Source of the DNA: Dichomitus squalens LYAD-421 SS1
Lineage: Eukaryota > Basidiomycota > Agaricomycetes > Polyporales > Polyporaceae
Assembly: GCF_000275845.1 (NCBI RefSeq)
Contig: NW_006766903.1
Span: 31,445-95,444 of the forward strand
Reading direction: 5' to 3'
DNA: 64,000 bases
The notes below the pieces were generated by a model, which was given only the letters and a program-made list of their open reading frames with translations, was not told the origin of the DNA and did not search any database. Made by a program: the position numbers and the translations under genes. Positions 36,319 to 47,809 of this stretch are shown here, piece by piece; within the stretch, counting starts at the first letter, position 1; each line of letters opens with the position of its first letter.

Positions 36319-37629
36319 CTAACGCATGCTAGCATTATCAATTGATACCTGTTTTCGCGCTTCAGCCGATGGAGTGGTAAGAGAATACCCAAGCAGGCAT
36401 CTGTACCTCTCAGGATGCAGCGTTTCTCGGTCCTCGGGCTGTACTGTTGCTGCCTCTTCCCAACCTGGAACCTCAATCCCTAGCAGATCCGGAAAGCGCT
36501 TCCACATGTCCGTGCGCCCCTTGTCGTCTCTGTCCTCGAGCATCTCGAGGCAATATGCGCAAAGACCAATGTTCTCTCCCCCTAGATAGGCTGTGTACTC
36601 GGCGAGAGGATTCCCAGAGATCAGAATTTCCATGCGTTGTTCAAGTCCGTACAACACCTTACGGAACGCGGCTCCGCACGACTCTGCAGTCTTGCACCCG
36701 GCAGAGACGGTTGGCTTGAAGCGACGGAAGACGCTGCCTACACTGGCCTTCCCGATTTCCGCTTGCGCCCGGATGCAGAGGCCGAGGTCTTCCAGTGTGA
36801 GATTCTCCTTGAAGCCGTCTTCCCTCTCAAAGCCGTCGACGATGTCAGATCCAAGCACCAAACAGGATACGAGCGCTGTAGGGAGGATCGACATTTCCCC
36901 GGTGAGACGAGCGAGGTTGACCACGCCAATCGCCTCGACGGTGTAGAATCTTTCGGGAACCCATATGCGTTGGCTGCGCCACGTCCAGAAGTCGTCCGTG
37001 AAGTATTGTTTGAGAACCGCGAGCGACTGTTCGTACAGTTGCGGAATTTCGGACTTCTTTCCGAGGCGGACAGAGGCGGAGAGCTGGGCGAATGAAGGTG
37101 GTCCCTTCCCAGATAGACTACGGGAAGTAAGTCCGGTCACATCCAGGTGAATGTTACAGTTGTGTCTTACCTTGCGTCCTCCCTTGGCATATATGCGCGC
37201 AATACATGCCGCAGATCCTCAGGAGAGTCGGAAAATTCGACGACTGAACAGGTGATGTTCTGCGTTTCATCGATACAGACGGCCCGAAGGGGGTGGTCCT
37301 GGACGGAGATGTCCTGAAAGACGGGGGAGTGGCCCGATAGGATTCCATTGTATACACGGAACTCTACGTCAGCTGCGAGCAGGATGACCGTTCCGTCGTC
37401 GAACCAGGACTCCCCGTCGCGCTTGAGAGCCTGGATATCGATAGCTCCCGTTCCGCCAGGTGGCTCGCCATTAGTCTCCGGCGTCCTCGAGCTTGGCCGT
37501 CTCCACAGACATCGTAGGCCCAGGGTCCGATGGGTTGAGAGAGTCGACGTCCATGTTCACACCATGCATTTGTTGTTCTGCTGGTTCTTCTTCTGTGCGA
37601 GCTCGTTTCCTTGTGACGCGGGAGGACAT
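36319..37629 (-). CDS. BTB/POZ-domain protein, array copy 4, apparent frameshift (possible pseudogene)
   Basis: Exons are 37629-37171 and 37127-36319. The start MSSRVTRKRARTEEEP is parallel to copy 5. The frame from this Met runs to a stop just after AKLEDAGD (about 37472), while the BTB core (GESWFDDGTVILLAAD, FRVYNGILSGHS, FSDSPEDLRHVLRAYMPRED) lies in another frame. No plausible intron bridges them, so a one-base shift in the linker is implied, and the summed length is off by the same amount. The core itself has drifted: YKG became YNG, and the usual ELFSQDH reads DISVQDH. The second exon is well kept: SFAQLSASVRLGKKSEI, EAIGVVNLARLTGEMSILPT, CKTAESC, GLCAYCLEMLEDRDDKGR and MWKRFPDLLGIEVPGW. 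It could be a pseudogene, a sequencing error, or a protein starting downstream. Confidence 0.7.
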
Positions 37630-38279
37630 GGTGTACGCACAGGTGAGTGGTCTGAAGCTCGTCCAGTGCGTCAGGCGGCCGGCGAAGAAGAAACCGCGTG
37701 CGTGATAGATTCAGGTGCGTTATGCAACGCTTTCGGTGACTTCATAAGAAGTTCGCAGGGTTGGGTGACAATGCCCTCGCTCTGATTACACCGAAGGAAG
37801 AATAGAGTGGATTTCGTCTCACCTCTTGTGTTTCGGATGAGGATAACTTTGGAACCTTTGATCTTACTGAGGCAACACTCGAACTTCAGCGTCCGAAATT
37901 GCACGGCTAGCTATGTGATGAGAGGCGTTACTGAACGCCACAATATCCCCATTCATGGCAATCCCCAGCGTCTTTCAGTATTCCGGTTCATCGAATCGAG
38001 ACGTCCAAGCCTCCTACCTCCAGAGCTGACTTCGCTGTTGTCTGCTTGTGCCACTAAGAGGCAACACATATGGTCCTTGTCTGTTCGGGGCAACAGGCTT
38101 GCATCGTCCGACATGAACGCCTTTCCCGATATTTGATCATGGCAAGCCCATCAAGAACGGTACAATCGGCGAACGGAACAGACAGCATCGCTCCGCCGCT
38201 ATCATAGCTACCTGCGAAAGGCGGCGGTTGGTCAGTACAAGTATCATTCAGATGGAAGGTTTCCTCACGTCGTCGTCTC
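37630..38279. other. Intergenic between BTB copies 4 and 5
   Basis: The copy 4 promoter region and the copy 5 3' region; no further gene seen. Confidence 0.45.
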
Positions 38280-39471
38280 TCAAGGCAAGGGTTTTTCCGC
38301 CCCCCATCCAGGCACTTGAATGCGCAGGAGCTCCGGTAAACGGTCCCACATGCTCTGGCGCTCCTTCGAATGTCTGAGGTTCACTGCCTCCTTGCAAGCA
38401 GTGCAAACCGCTAACTTCTTATCCTTCAGCACCACGGTATAATTTTGGAAAGCGCCGCCGGCGATTAATTGGTCGACGTGTTCATCAAGGCCGGCCATTG
38501 CATCATGTAACGCCGCGGAGCACGTGTTGGACCTCGTACATCCGTTTGCCAGTCCACCATTGAACGCCCGGAGCATGACCGCAACGCCGGCCTTCCTGAT
38601 TTCTGTTTTCGCATCGAAGACAAGGCCGAGATCGTCTAGCGTCAGATTCTCCTGGGAGCCGTCAGCGCGCTTGTATCCCCGTACAATCCTTGAGTCGAGC
38701 AGCGTGCATCTGTAGAGCGCGGCTGGTAGGATGGAAAGTTCACCGGTGAGCCGTGCGAGATTGACTACGCCGATGACGTTCACAGCTGAGAACCCTGGTG
38801 GTCTTTTGTTAGCCCTGAGCCAGACCGAAAGATCATCTGTGTAGTAATTTTTCAGCAGCCGGATGCTCTGCTCGTAGAGCGGAGTGATCTGGTACTTTTG
38901 TCCCAGACGGATGGAGGCAGAGAGCTTGTCGAAAGACGGGATACAGGGCCCGTACACGCTGTAGTGCACGTTGGTTCAGATGCAACGATAATACGGTCCA
39001 CGTCGAAGTATCGTACCTGGCGTTTCGTCGAGGCATATATACGCGTAGGATGTACCGTAGATCATGTGCCGAGTCCGAGAGCTGTATAAGCGGACACGTG
39101 ATGGTTTGTGTCTCGTCTATGGGGAGCGTGCGAAGTGGATGGTCCTGCGAGAACAGCTCCTTGAACACAGGGGAGTGTTCGGCCAGGAGCCCCTTGTAGA
39201 TACGGAATCCGACGCCCGCCGCGACCAGGATTGCTGTGCCATCGTGGAACCAGAGGTTTTTGTCCTGCACGTAAGCCTCTGCGTCCTCGTCAACATTACT
39301 TGCCGAAACATCCGCTCGGGTGCCCGACGCGTCCGAACGGGGAGCTTCAGGATCCGGTGGGGAAGCCGCATCAACGTCCATGGAACCTTCAAGTTCCTGG
39401 AGTTCAGCTTTCACTGCAGCCGCGTCTTCTTCGTCCATGCGCGCTCTTTTCCTTCTGACGCCGCTGGACAT
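38280..39471 (-). CDS. BTB/POZ-domain protein, array copy 5
   Basis: Exons are 39471-39017 and 38958-38280, totalling 1134 nt or 377 aa. The N-terminus MSSGVRRKRARMDEED carries a short basic stretch that could be a nuclear signal, followed by an acidic linker. The BTB core has KNLWFHDGTAILVAAG, FRIYKGLLAEHSPVFKELF and LSDSAHDLRYILRVYMPRRN, then the shared intron. The second part has SFDKLSASIRLGQKYQI, VNVIGVVNLARLTGELSILP, CTRSNTC, AVCTACKEAVNLRHSKERQ and MWDRLPELLRIQVPGW. It is the closest relative of copy 4 (same start and same strand). No disruption seen. Confidence 0.87.
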
Positions 39472-42152
39472 CTTGGTGAGGGAGGACGGACGATAAGAGA
39501 CGCAGAGTCTTGACGTGGACGTTCATCAGCAAATTGTGCAAACAATGGTCATCCATGACCACGGCGCCCGAAACTGGCCTACCCTTTCCGGAGACCGCAA
39601 GCGCCTACTAATCACGGCCGACTCCCATCTCGTCCGACGGACTCCGGCCGTTGAGCATCTGCGCGGAAGGATCCCGGCAATGGTAGGTAGGTACTCACCC
39701 TGTACTGTTACTTCATACCACTCACTTGTCATTAGAGAAAGTGCGGATACATCGAGACCTTCGCTCCGATGTACCACAGCCGCTCCTCCTTACCAACATC
39801 TCCCCGATCTCCTTCTCCCTCTCCCGAGCACGCTCTTCGTCCTCCTCCATCCTTCTCTCCGCCTCCGCACTCTTCGCCTCCTCATCTACGCATCGGCCGC
39901 CACAGTTATGAGTGGCGGCATGCGGCGGCATGTCAGATTGCAGGGTGTAGAAGCCGGCCGGCCCAATGGTAGAACACGGGGCTGAAGCTTGAAGTGCCGA
40001 TGCGGGCAGAGCGTGTGAGTACGGGGCAACTCAGCAGTGTCGCGTGCTGTCAGATGGTGTTGTCGCTGTGGACGACATCGTCCACAGCCAATATTCTGAG
40101 CGTCTGCCCGGTGTGGTGACGTTCCCTTCACGATCCGCACCCTGCCTTCTTTCTACGTGTGCTCTCCACTGATAATTTTTCGATCTTGCTCATCGATGAC
40201 GCGTTTTCTAGGCTTGCAACTCAATCAATGGCCTGTCATTCTGCCAGCCCTGCCCTGAACCCTCACTTGCAAAACCCCCACCTCTCGACACCACTTTCGC
40301 ATCCCTCCCCTATCACCCGCTACAACATGCCAGTTCTACAACATGCCCCTTGGGCTCTGATTTTGTGAGTCGTGAAAAGAGGACCATAGCTACTAATGTC
40401 TAGGTTCCACCCCCCTGGCTTCGACATCTAGGTATGTCCAATGTGCGCATACTATTCCTTTGCGCTCTTTCCCTCTCCGTAAGCCTTGTCGCCTCACTGA
40501 CCTTTCGTGTTTTGCATTGACATTGTCGTGTACTTGTAACTTTGCGTCTCGGAATCGTCCTTGCTGTTGCTCAGCTAGCGCCAGTCCTACTAACCCTAAC
40601 CCCTCCTTCTTTTGTGTACACTAGGTGTGCGTAAGTAAACTCCATGTCTCCCTTCTTCCATGTATAGTAGTTCGCGTCCAATTATCAGTGATTATTGTAA
40701 ACACAAACTCGAATCGCGTGATAATTTGTTAGCTACTTCCTGAGCATGGTTTCGCGTGAGCTTGGGCATCCATGGTAGGATTTGCACCAGATACTGACCG
40801 TGTATGTTCATTGGCTCAGTCAAATTTGTACATCATTGACCTTAGTTCCCCTATGATATGGTAGCTGCTGTCCGAATGCTCAGCGAGAAATGGCTATCAA
40901 TGTCCAGGCGCCCCGCGGCATCTGGCCATTGCAGACCACACCTGGCGGATTTGGTACGGGTTTACCATCTACTTCTCATACCTTGCCCAATCTGGTCAGA
41001 ATTGCGGAACCTGGTCAGCACTGACCATCTGTTTCGCTTTTTTGCTGATGTTGAACGAGTCGAGCCCTACGGACGTGACTCTGATGCGAACAATGCGTGA
41101 TTCGTGACGTCACTTCTTCGACACATGCTAGTCGGCGCTTGTTTCTGTCCCATGTTTTTACATGCATTCATACACTGACGGTTGAGTATCTCGCTGAAGC
41201 GCCTTCGGACCGAATGCGCATGCAATACACCCTCTCGCCTCCCGTTTCGCAACACAAACACACAGCTCCATTGACTTGTAGTATCTCCACGGCCCGGATT
41301 GCAAGGCACCGGATGAAGACACTCCGCGCACGGTCAACGTCGAACGAGCTCTACAAGGAGGACAAGTTCAAGCGCTTTGGAATTCCCAACCCAGCTACAT
41401 GGCCTCGAAGGTTGCAGTGCAGCCCATGGTGTACCGGACCGCTGCCGCCCCCCGCAAGACGAAAGCGAGGCGGGCTTGCGTTTTAACTTGTTTACGTCCC
41501 AGGAGAGTCTGTACCGCGTTCGGTACTGAAACCAGCCACACCTCCGCGAGCTGGCCGACATCGAGACCGTAGGAAGATGTCTGCTGTTAGGGGGCCTGCG
41601 TCACGGAACTGTATTGACCTTACGAACGGGTCCCTTCGTAAGTAACGCCAAAGTCATCGCTCCACTACAGTTATGTTCACTTCTAGACCTCCACCACAGC
41701 CGAGCAGGTTGTCAAGGTCCTTGAAGAGGTCTGGCTGGAGCTCTCGCCCTATGTGGGAAAGTACTACCACTGAGCGTGCTCATGTCCAAGCCTGCCTCGG
41801 ACTTGGCGATGGCCTGTTCAATTTCTCTTGCCTGCAATGGTCTTGTTAGTGACTTGCCCAAGAATAGCTGCCCGCGGTAGCGGTCAAGGGTCGCCAGCAG
41901 CGGCTCGCGCCGTCGGGTCGACCGCATACAAGCCCACGCCTTCAGCTCTTTGGCGCCGAACCATTTTATTGCTAGTCAGTCAATTGAACCACGAATGAGA
42001 ACGCTGTGCGATTGTAAGGAACTGTCAACCATCACAACCGCCTAGGAAGCAATAATTCCTTCCGTGCATTCACATACGTCTGAAGGGCCCGAGATGAGCA
42101 GCGGAGTGGTGCCTATTAGAGTCATTCGTGCATGGAGCAAGCAATAGGTACC
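39472..42152. other. Gene-poor 2.7 kb inside the BTB array with two weak relics
   Basis: On the minus strand, about 39785-39930, one exon-like piece encodes a Glu/Arg-rich helix (CVDEEAKSAEAERRMEEDEE, then REREKEIGEML before a GT donor) of unknown family. On the plus strand, about 41330-41770, pieces such as ELYKEDKFKRFGIPNP and, after a CTAG acceptor, TAEQVVKVLEEVWLELSPYV ending at a stop, look like fragments of a broken gene. Neither could be assembled. The rest shows nothing. Confidence 0.35.
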
Positions 42153-43391
42153 TCACCAGCTCGTAAAGCAGACTGGAGGTGGTGGTGGATGTTGTGGCGG
42201 CTGCGGCGGCGGTGGCGCAGGCACTTGCGTTCCTGGTGGTGGCTGGCCTAGTGGGTTTCCCCAGCCGGGAACATCGAGACCAAAGAGCCCGGGGAGCGAG
42301 TTCCAAACTGCCACGCGCTCGTTCCAGTTCCGCTGCCTCACTAACCTCATGCAAAACTCGCAGACCCCAAGCTTCCTGTCTTTCACAAACTCCTCGAACG
42401 GGAAGAACGGGTCGTCCAAGACCAGCTTGTCTATGAACGCTTCGAGCCCGTGCAGCGCTGTGCGCAGCGCGGACTTGCACGCCGCGGCCTGCTTGCAGCC
42501 TGGCGCGACCGAGCGCCGGAAGGTGCGCACGACAGCGCCTATGCTCGCCTGTCTGACGCGCGACTTGGCTTGGAAGCAGAGCCCGAGGTCGTCTGGGGAG
42601 AGCGTCTCCTGGGAGCCGTCCTCGTACGTGAAGCCGCGGACGATCTCCGCGTTCATCACGGTGCACGCGAGGAGCGCTGTGGGGAGGATGGAGGTCTCGC
42701 CAACGAGACGGGCGAGGTTCACGACTCCGATCGAGTAGATCTCCTTCCAGCCTGGGGGCGTGTAGTAGTCTGACTCGGCCCAGACACGGAGATCGGTGGT
42801 GTAATGGCGCTTCAGGAATGCGAGCGACTGTTCGTACAGCTCCTTGAGATCGTACTTGTGCCCCATGCGTATCGACGCGGATATCTCCTCATACGTGGGA
42901 CCAGGAACATCCCAGAAGCTATGGTTGCGGACGACATCCGTCAGTCCGGGGACTGTCTCCACACCGCAACGAGAGTCTACGAACCTCCTCCCCTTCCTCG
43001 GCATATAGACTCGAAGGAGGTGCCTCAGTTCCTGGGGAGATTCCGTAACGTGCACCAAAGGACATCTGATAGTCTGCTCGTCGCTGATGGAGAGCGTATG
43101 GTGTGAATGGGGCTGGGAAAACAGCTCCTTGAATACGACGGAGTGGTCAGCGAGAAGACCTTTGTAGACACGAAACTCGACGCCTCGGCTGACAATGAGC
43201 ACCGTGCCATCGTCAAACCAGAATTCGTGGTCCTTCACGAGTGTTGGGACATCGCATGCTCGTCCTGTTGCCGGATCCAGGTTGGAGAGTGATAAACGTT
43301 GGCTTTCCTCAGGCTCGCGCTTCTCGACAGGCGGCACAGACTCCTCCAACTCCATGCGCAGTCGCTTACGAGAAGGTGGAGACTGGGACAT
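42153..43391 (-). CDS. BTB/POZ-domain protein, array copy 6 (in-frame 66-nt intron)
   Basis: Exons are 43391-42985 and 42918-42153, totalling 1173 nt or 390 aa. The genomic frame is open right through the intron at 42984-42919 (66 nt, GTTCGT...ATAG), but its translation (the 22 residues after MPRKGR) is absent from all paralogues, and splicing gives KGRSFWDVPGPTYEEI, aligned with copies 1, 5 and 7. The start Met (MSQSPPSRKRLRMELEES) was chosen by analogy with copies 4 and 5; the frame is open 10 codons further upstream. The core reads HEFWFDDGTVLIVSRG, FRVYKGLLADHSVVFKELF and ESPQELRHLLRVYMPRKG. Then come SIRMGHKYDLKELYEQSLAF, IGVVNLARLVGETSILPTAL, CKQAAAC, GVCEFCMRLVRQRNWNERV and VWNSLPGLFGLDVPGW. 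It ends in a Pro-rich tail. Confidence 0.85.
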   Translation of the reverse strand: MSQSPPSRKRLRMELEESVPPVEKREPEESQRLSLSNLDPATGRACDVPTLVKDHEFWFDDGTVLIVSRGVEFRVYKGLLADHSVVFKELFSQPHSHHTLSISDEQTIRCPLVHVTESPQELRHLLRVYMPRKGRRFVDSRCGVETVPGLTDVVRNHSFWDVPGPTYEEISASIRMGHKYDLKELYEQSLAFLKRHYTTDLRVWAESDYYTPPGWKEIYSIGVVNLARLVGETSILPTALLACTVMNAEIVRGFTYEDGSQETLSPDDLGLCFQAKSRVRQASIGAVVRTFRRSVAPGCKQAAACKSALRTALHGLEAFIDKLVLDDPFFPFEEFVKDRKLGVCEFCMRLVRQRNWNERVAVWNSLPGLFGLDVPGWGNPLGQPPPGTQVPAPPPPQPPQHPPPPPVCFTSW

Positions 43392-43603
43392 TGCACGCAA
43401 GGGATGCTGAGTCTCAAGCACGAAGTTGTGTGAGGTTGGTTACAAGCTGAGAAGGCCTCGTAGTCAATTTGTCGATAGCGGCCCGGCCACTTGAGCGGCA
43501 CGTTGAGCTTACATAACCGCATGAAGCGCTCTATACTATTCGCGACCAGAGCTGCGCCCTGCCCCGTGCCAGCACGCACATCACTATAACCCGTTTACAA
43601 CTT

Positions 43604-44841
43604 ATGTACACCGGAGCACCAAGAAAACGGTCACGCTCAGGCGATGACGGTGACGCCACAAGTTCCTTGAGTTGGAAGGACTCGTCGTCACTCGCGCTTG
43701 CCCCGCCACCTTCAAGTTGCCACGAGGACAAGGAGTTTTGGTTTTCTGACGGCACTGTCATACTCGCTACTCGAGAATTGGAGTTTCGCGTATACAAAGG
43801 TCTTCTCGAAGATCAATCACCTGCTCTGCGCGATATCTTCGCTCAGGTGCACCCAACGCATGCCTTCCCTGGGCAACTCGATCCGTGTCCCGTCGTGCAG
43901 CTATCTGACTCTTCGGGCGACGTGAGACATGTGCTTCGAGCGTACATGCCAAGAAAACAATCACTTCGGTTGGTCTTAATCTCATATTTTTTCTTGTAAC
44001 TTGCTGATGACCACACAGCTATGTCTCTTACAAACCTTCCTTTGGGGAGATCGCAGCGTATATCAGGTTGGGGCGGAAGTACCAGCTCACCGGACTGTAC
44101 GCACAGGCCCTGCGCTTCCTCAAGGATCACTATACGCCAAGCTTCGACGCTCTGGAAGACTTTGATTTTGCGACGCCCCCTGGCTGGAAGAAGGTGGAAG
44201 CGATAGGAGTTGTTAATCTGGCGCGGCTTACCGGAGAGCTCTCTTTTTTCCCTGTCGCTCTTGTGCAGTGCACCATGCTGAACGCGGAGATTTTCCAAGG
44301 CTTCATCTGCGAGGATGGGGTCAGGGAAACGCTCGCTCTGCGCGATCTCGGTCTCTGCTTTCAGACGAAGACCCGCATACGGATAGCTGTGGTGGCGGCT
44401 GTGTTGCGCACATTCACCCACTCCATAGCGCCGCTATGCACTTCTTCGGAATCATGCTCGTCTACGCTCCAGGATATGATCAAGTCCCTCGACACATGCA
44501 CAGAGGACATGATTGCGGGAGACCCGTTCGAGTCCATCCTAAACCTGGTGGAATACGGGAAGTTGGAGCTAGTAGTATGCGACCGATGTATGGATATGCT
44601 CGAGGAGCTCGGCTGGGAGGAAAGGAAGGATCTGTGGAAACGGTTTCCAAAGCTCCTCGATATACACGTTCCCAGATGGGGAGAGCCGGGACATGCTCAA
44701 GAGGGTATTCGGTATCGTATGGCAGGTGACTCGTCCATGTTGAGCAGTTGCAAAACGTGTTCGAATGACACGCTTCCTTGTTTCAGAAACGGAAATCGCC
44801 CACCCTTCCCTAGCTGCGGTAACTTTCGGGATTGCTGGTGA
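43604..44841 (+). CDS. BTB/POZ-domain protein, array copy 7
   Basis: Exons are 43604-43968 and 44019-44841, totalling 1188 nt or 395 aa. It is transcribed divergently from copy 6, the start codons about 210 bases apart. It starts MYTGAPRKRSRSGDDGDA. The core has DKEFWFSDGTVILATREL, FRVYKGLLEDQSPALRDIF and LSDSSGDVRHVLRAYMPRKQ, then the shared intron. Downstream are SFGEIAAYIRLGRKYQL, VEAIGVVNLARLTGELSFFP, CTSSESC, VVCDRCMDMLEELGWEERKD and LWKRFPKLLDIHVPRW. The last 35 codons (after RYRMAGD) look unlike the rest and contain a GT...CAG pair (44725-44786), so an extra terminal intron is possible and the C-terminus is uncertain. Confidence 0.84.
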
Positions 44842-45554
44842 GCGTTACAAGCACTACTCAGCACTATGTCCTTGTTTCTCACGGCAGGTCAGTCCAATTT
44901 TAGGAGACCTGTCTGACTTGCGGTACAGATCTATACTGTAATCTTTTGCGCGCGCAATCTTACGCAAGACTGTTATGCATATCGCCATCCACGAGCTGCA
45001 CGTAGATCAGCTTCAGTGTATGCAAGGTTTAGTCCGTGCAATCTGCATGTTATTTATAACGAACGGATGTGATTAGTCCTGGGCCGACTGAGATAGCCTG
45101 AACAAGCTGGGATCCTGTGCCACTTGGTCTACTAACCGACGCCCAGTGCGAAGCGTTCTCCTTGGTCACTGAATCGTATAGTCAAGACCGACAGCTGCGT
45201 AGGTGGATAAAACGCCCTTGTGCTCCACGCGATTTGAAGATGGCAACCTGTATCGCATCTATATATTGCCGCCAGGCTATGCAGGCGTGTGTTCATGAAG
45301 TCCTCTATCGAAGCCCGTCACTGCAGACAAGCCCCTCGGACATTGTCAGGCGAAGCGCGAGTCTCAGACTTCCACCGACGGGCTGCGCAGGACTCCACAA
45401 CTCGACGCCACGGTAATGCAGCGTCCGACAATAATCGGACGAAGGGGCGGGGGCTGAATGAGGAACGGAGGATGAAATATGCTTGAGCGGCTCCTATGCT
45501 TAGCACTCGAATTCGCTGAGACTCCTATTGTACACAGTTCAAATCGACCACCGG
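44842..45554. other. Convergent intergenic region between BTB copy 7 and the second P450
   Basis: Only 3' flanks; no coding frame recognised. Confidence 0.45.
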
Positions 45555-47809
45555 TTAGACGTCCAGCTGAGAAATCACAGCTGCTATCATCTCTGTGCGC
45601 GGCACAATCTTGCATGGGAACGGCTGAGGTTGGCTATTTGGCAAGGATCAGGGAATGGCACTCGGAATCCTGAGCGACCAACTGGTACCGACCTTGTGAA
45701 ACCAGGCTTGAACGAAGCTGGAGGGGTGATTTCGGCACCAGAGGGGTCAACGACTTTGCGTATGTCAAGCGTTGCTATAAGACTGGCTATAGCGAGCCAT
45801 AGTGTAGCGTCTGCGAATGCTTGCCCAGGGCAAACCCTATGCAGTGACATACTACGTTCAGTGCTGATTTTGCACTCGACGAGTTGCCGCCTCACCTGCG
45901 ACCGAACCCGAAAACGTAACTATGCGGCAACTCGCGCTCTTGGGCAATCGCGTCGCCGGTTTCGTTCAAGTGCCGCTCAGGACGAAAATCTTCGGACTCC
46001 CGATAGTACCGCTCGTCGCGAGACATTGCCCTATCAAGTAAATGCGAGCAAACATGTTGGCAGTCAATCCTCGATGAAAGAAGTGCAGAAGTCACGGACC
46101 ATATGTTGGGCATAATCATGCATCCTTCCGGAATGTCGTAGCCGCGATATTGATCGTCTGTCATTGCTCTATGAGGAATTGCTTTGGATAGAAGGTCAAT
46201 CGAAGTGCGTGGTAACGTCGATAACGTATCCATACCCAGAGGAAGACCGGGGTTCCATCTAAGCGATACGGCGTTCAGCAAGACGGTAGACCAGGATCCT
46301 TGGCTCACATACCGGTAGACCTCCTCTACGACAGCATTCAGGTATGGTAGAGATTCGCGGTCCGCAAAGTCTGGTAACCGTGTCGGGCCGACAACTTCAT
46401 CTAACTCTTTCTGGGCCTTCCGCAGCACATCCGGACTCCGTACCATGGCGAGTACAAAAGAGGCCAGACTGCCGTATGTCTGGCAGAAATGAGCATCGTT
46501 AGCCAGGGATACGATAGAGAAGGTAGGTGAAAACCGTTAGCCAACCGTTTCCGTACCCGCTGCAGGCCAACGTCGTGAGCTCCCAATATTGATTACAGAG
46601 GGGGGCAACTCACCACCGTATATATCCACCCCGATGGCTCCGATCTCTCCAAGCTCTTCGTCGCCGAGATGGCCCTGGTGAGCTTCAAGTAATGCGGAGA
46701 TTACACATGATGACGAAGCTCCAGAAGCCTGTGTTACTTGGTCAATCCTCTGCCTCACATACTGGGTGATTATTGAGTTCGGTTTCACCATAGCGGATCT
46801 GACCATATTGACACCTGTTTCTCGCCATGCCTTCAGGTCTGCGCGTGCTTTCAATGCGTGCCGCTTGAAGCTAGCGATGGGTAACCACGTAGGGAGGTGC
46901 TTCACTGCGAGGTACATGACGAAACAGTCAGGGTGAGTACGTGTTTCTGCGCGCGAACTCTGACGGTGGACTCACATATAGGGAAGAAATCGACCAGCAT
47001 AGAAGCGGGACTCCCACTCTCATTCGTCGCGTTCACGGTTCGCTCCGCCAATTGCACAATCAGATCATCCATAGACGTTAACCGCTGACCATACGTAATT
47101 TCCAGAAGCGTGCCGGCTACATATCTTAGAAAAGGATGAGATTTCCAAGCGCTCCGTGAAGTTCAAGAAGGCGATTTTCACCTATACAGGTGCTCCATAA
47201 ATGCTTCTGGATTCTTGAGGAGGCTCCGTAGCAGTAAATGGACTTCTCGAATCTGGATGGGGCGGTATTTCTGGATCGACGCCCTACTTCCGATGGCGTC
47301 GTGCATCCAGCGCCGATGTCTGCGAAACCGTTCACCGTAGCGAAGGAAAGGAAGGGCGGAATCATGGCCCATCCTTCGATCGCGGGAATGTCAGATGAGC
47401 TTCGCATTATACGTAAGGGATGACGGTGGTCCTCACAACTCTGCCAAGAGCACGGCACGCGTCCTGTCCGAGTACTTCGCGCTGCGCCTGTCCAACAACT
47501 CTCTGGCGCTCTCGAGCGAGTTCAGCACAATGGCCGGCGTGCGGAATAGCTTGAAATATATTACGTCTCCTGCCCCAGGCACTCACGGATCAATCTCCGC
47601 TCCCGCCAAATGGTCAAATGAGTCCACTCACCGAAGTCCTTGCTCCATTCCAGAAAACGTTTGTGTTGAAACTCTAATGTGAGGTTATGAACGCTTCCCA
47701 GGACAGGCAATGCGCTCGGCCCAGGGGGCAATCCTCTTCGCGCTTGTGATCGATGTTTGAGCACGAGGACAGCGAAAAGGAGGAGCGCGAGACTGAGAAC
47801 CGCCTGCAT
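45555..47809 (-). CDS. Cytochrome P450, intact paralogue of the one at 17.9-20.3 kb
   Basis: Haem-thiolate monooxygenase, predicted ER-anchored. Exons on minus: 47809-47632, 47569-47437, 47373-47182, 47124-46976, 46904-46614, 46559-46546 (14 nt), 46479-46313, 46258-46236, 46181-46100, 46030-45896, 45836-45693 and 45633-45555, totalling 1587 nt or 528 aa. [19 protein letters not shown] is the membrane anchor; the start was chosen at the Met directly before it although an upstream Met is in frame. The hinge is [13 protein letters not shown], the I-helix AGTETT is split by the 14-nt exon, ExxR is EEVYR, the PERF-type motif is FRPERH and the haem loop is [14 protein letters not shown]. Exons of 133, 192, 149, 14, 167, 23 and 82 nt match the other P450 exactly. 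One intron is extra (within the haem loop) and one is missing. A 30-nt in-frame GT...AG block in exon 5 ([10 protein letters not shown]) may or may not be removed. Confidence 0.92.

Noticed and set aside
46742..46772. 30-nt GT...AG block in exon 5 of the second P450 as a definite intron
   Set aside because: Shorter than normal fungal introns, and the frame is open through it; left in the coding sequence but flagged.
43604..47809. Idea that BTB copy 7 and the second P450 are one transcription unit or operon
   Set aside because: They are convergent on opposite strands with separate 3' ends.
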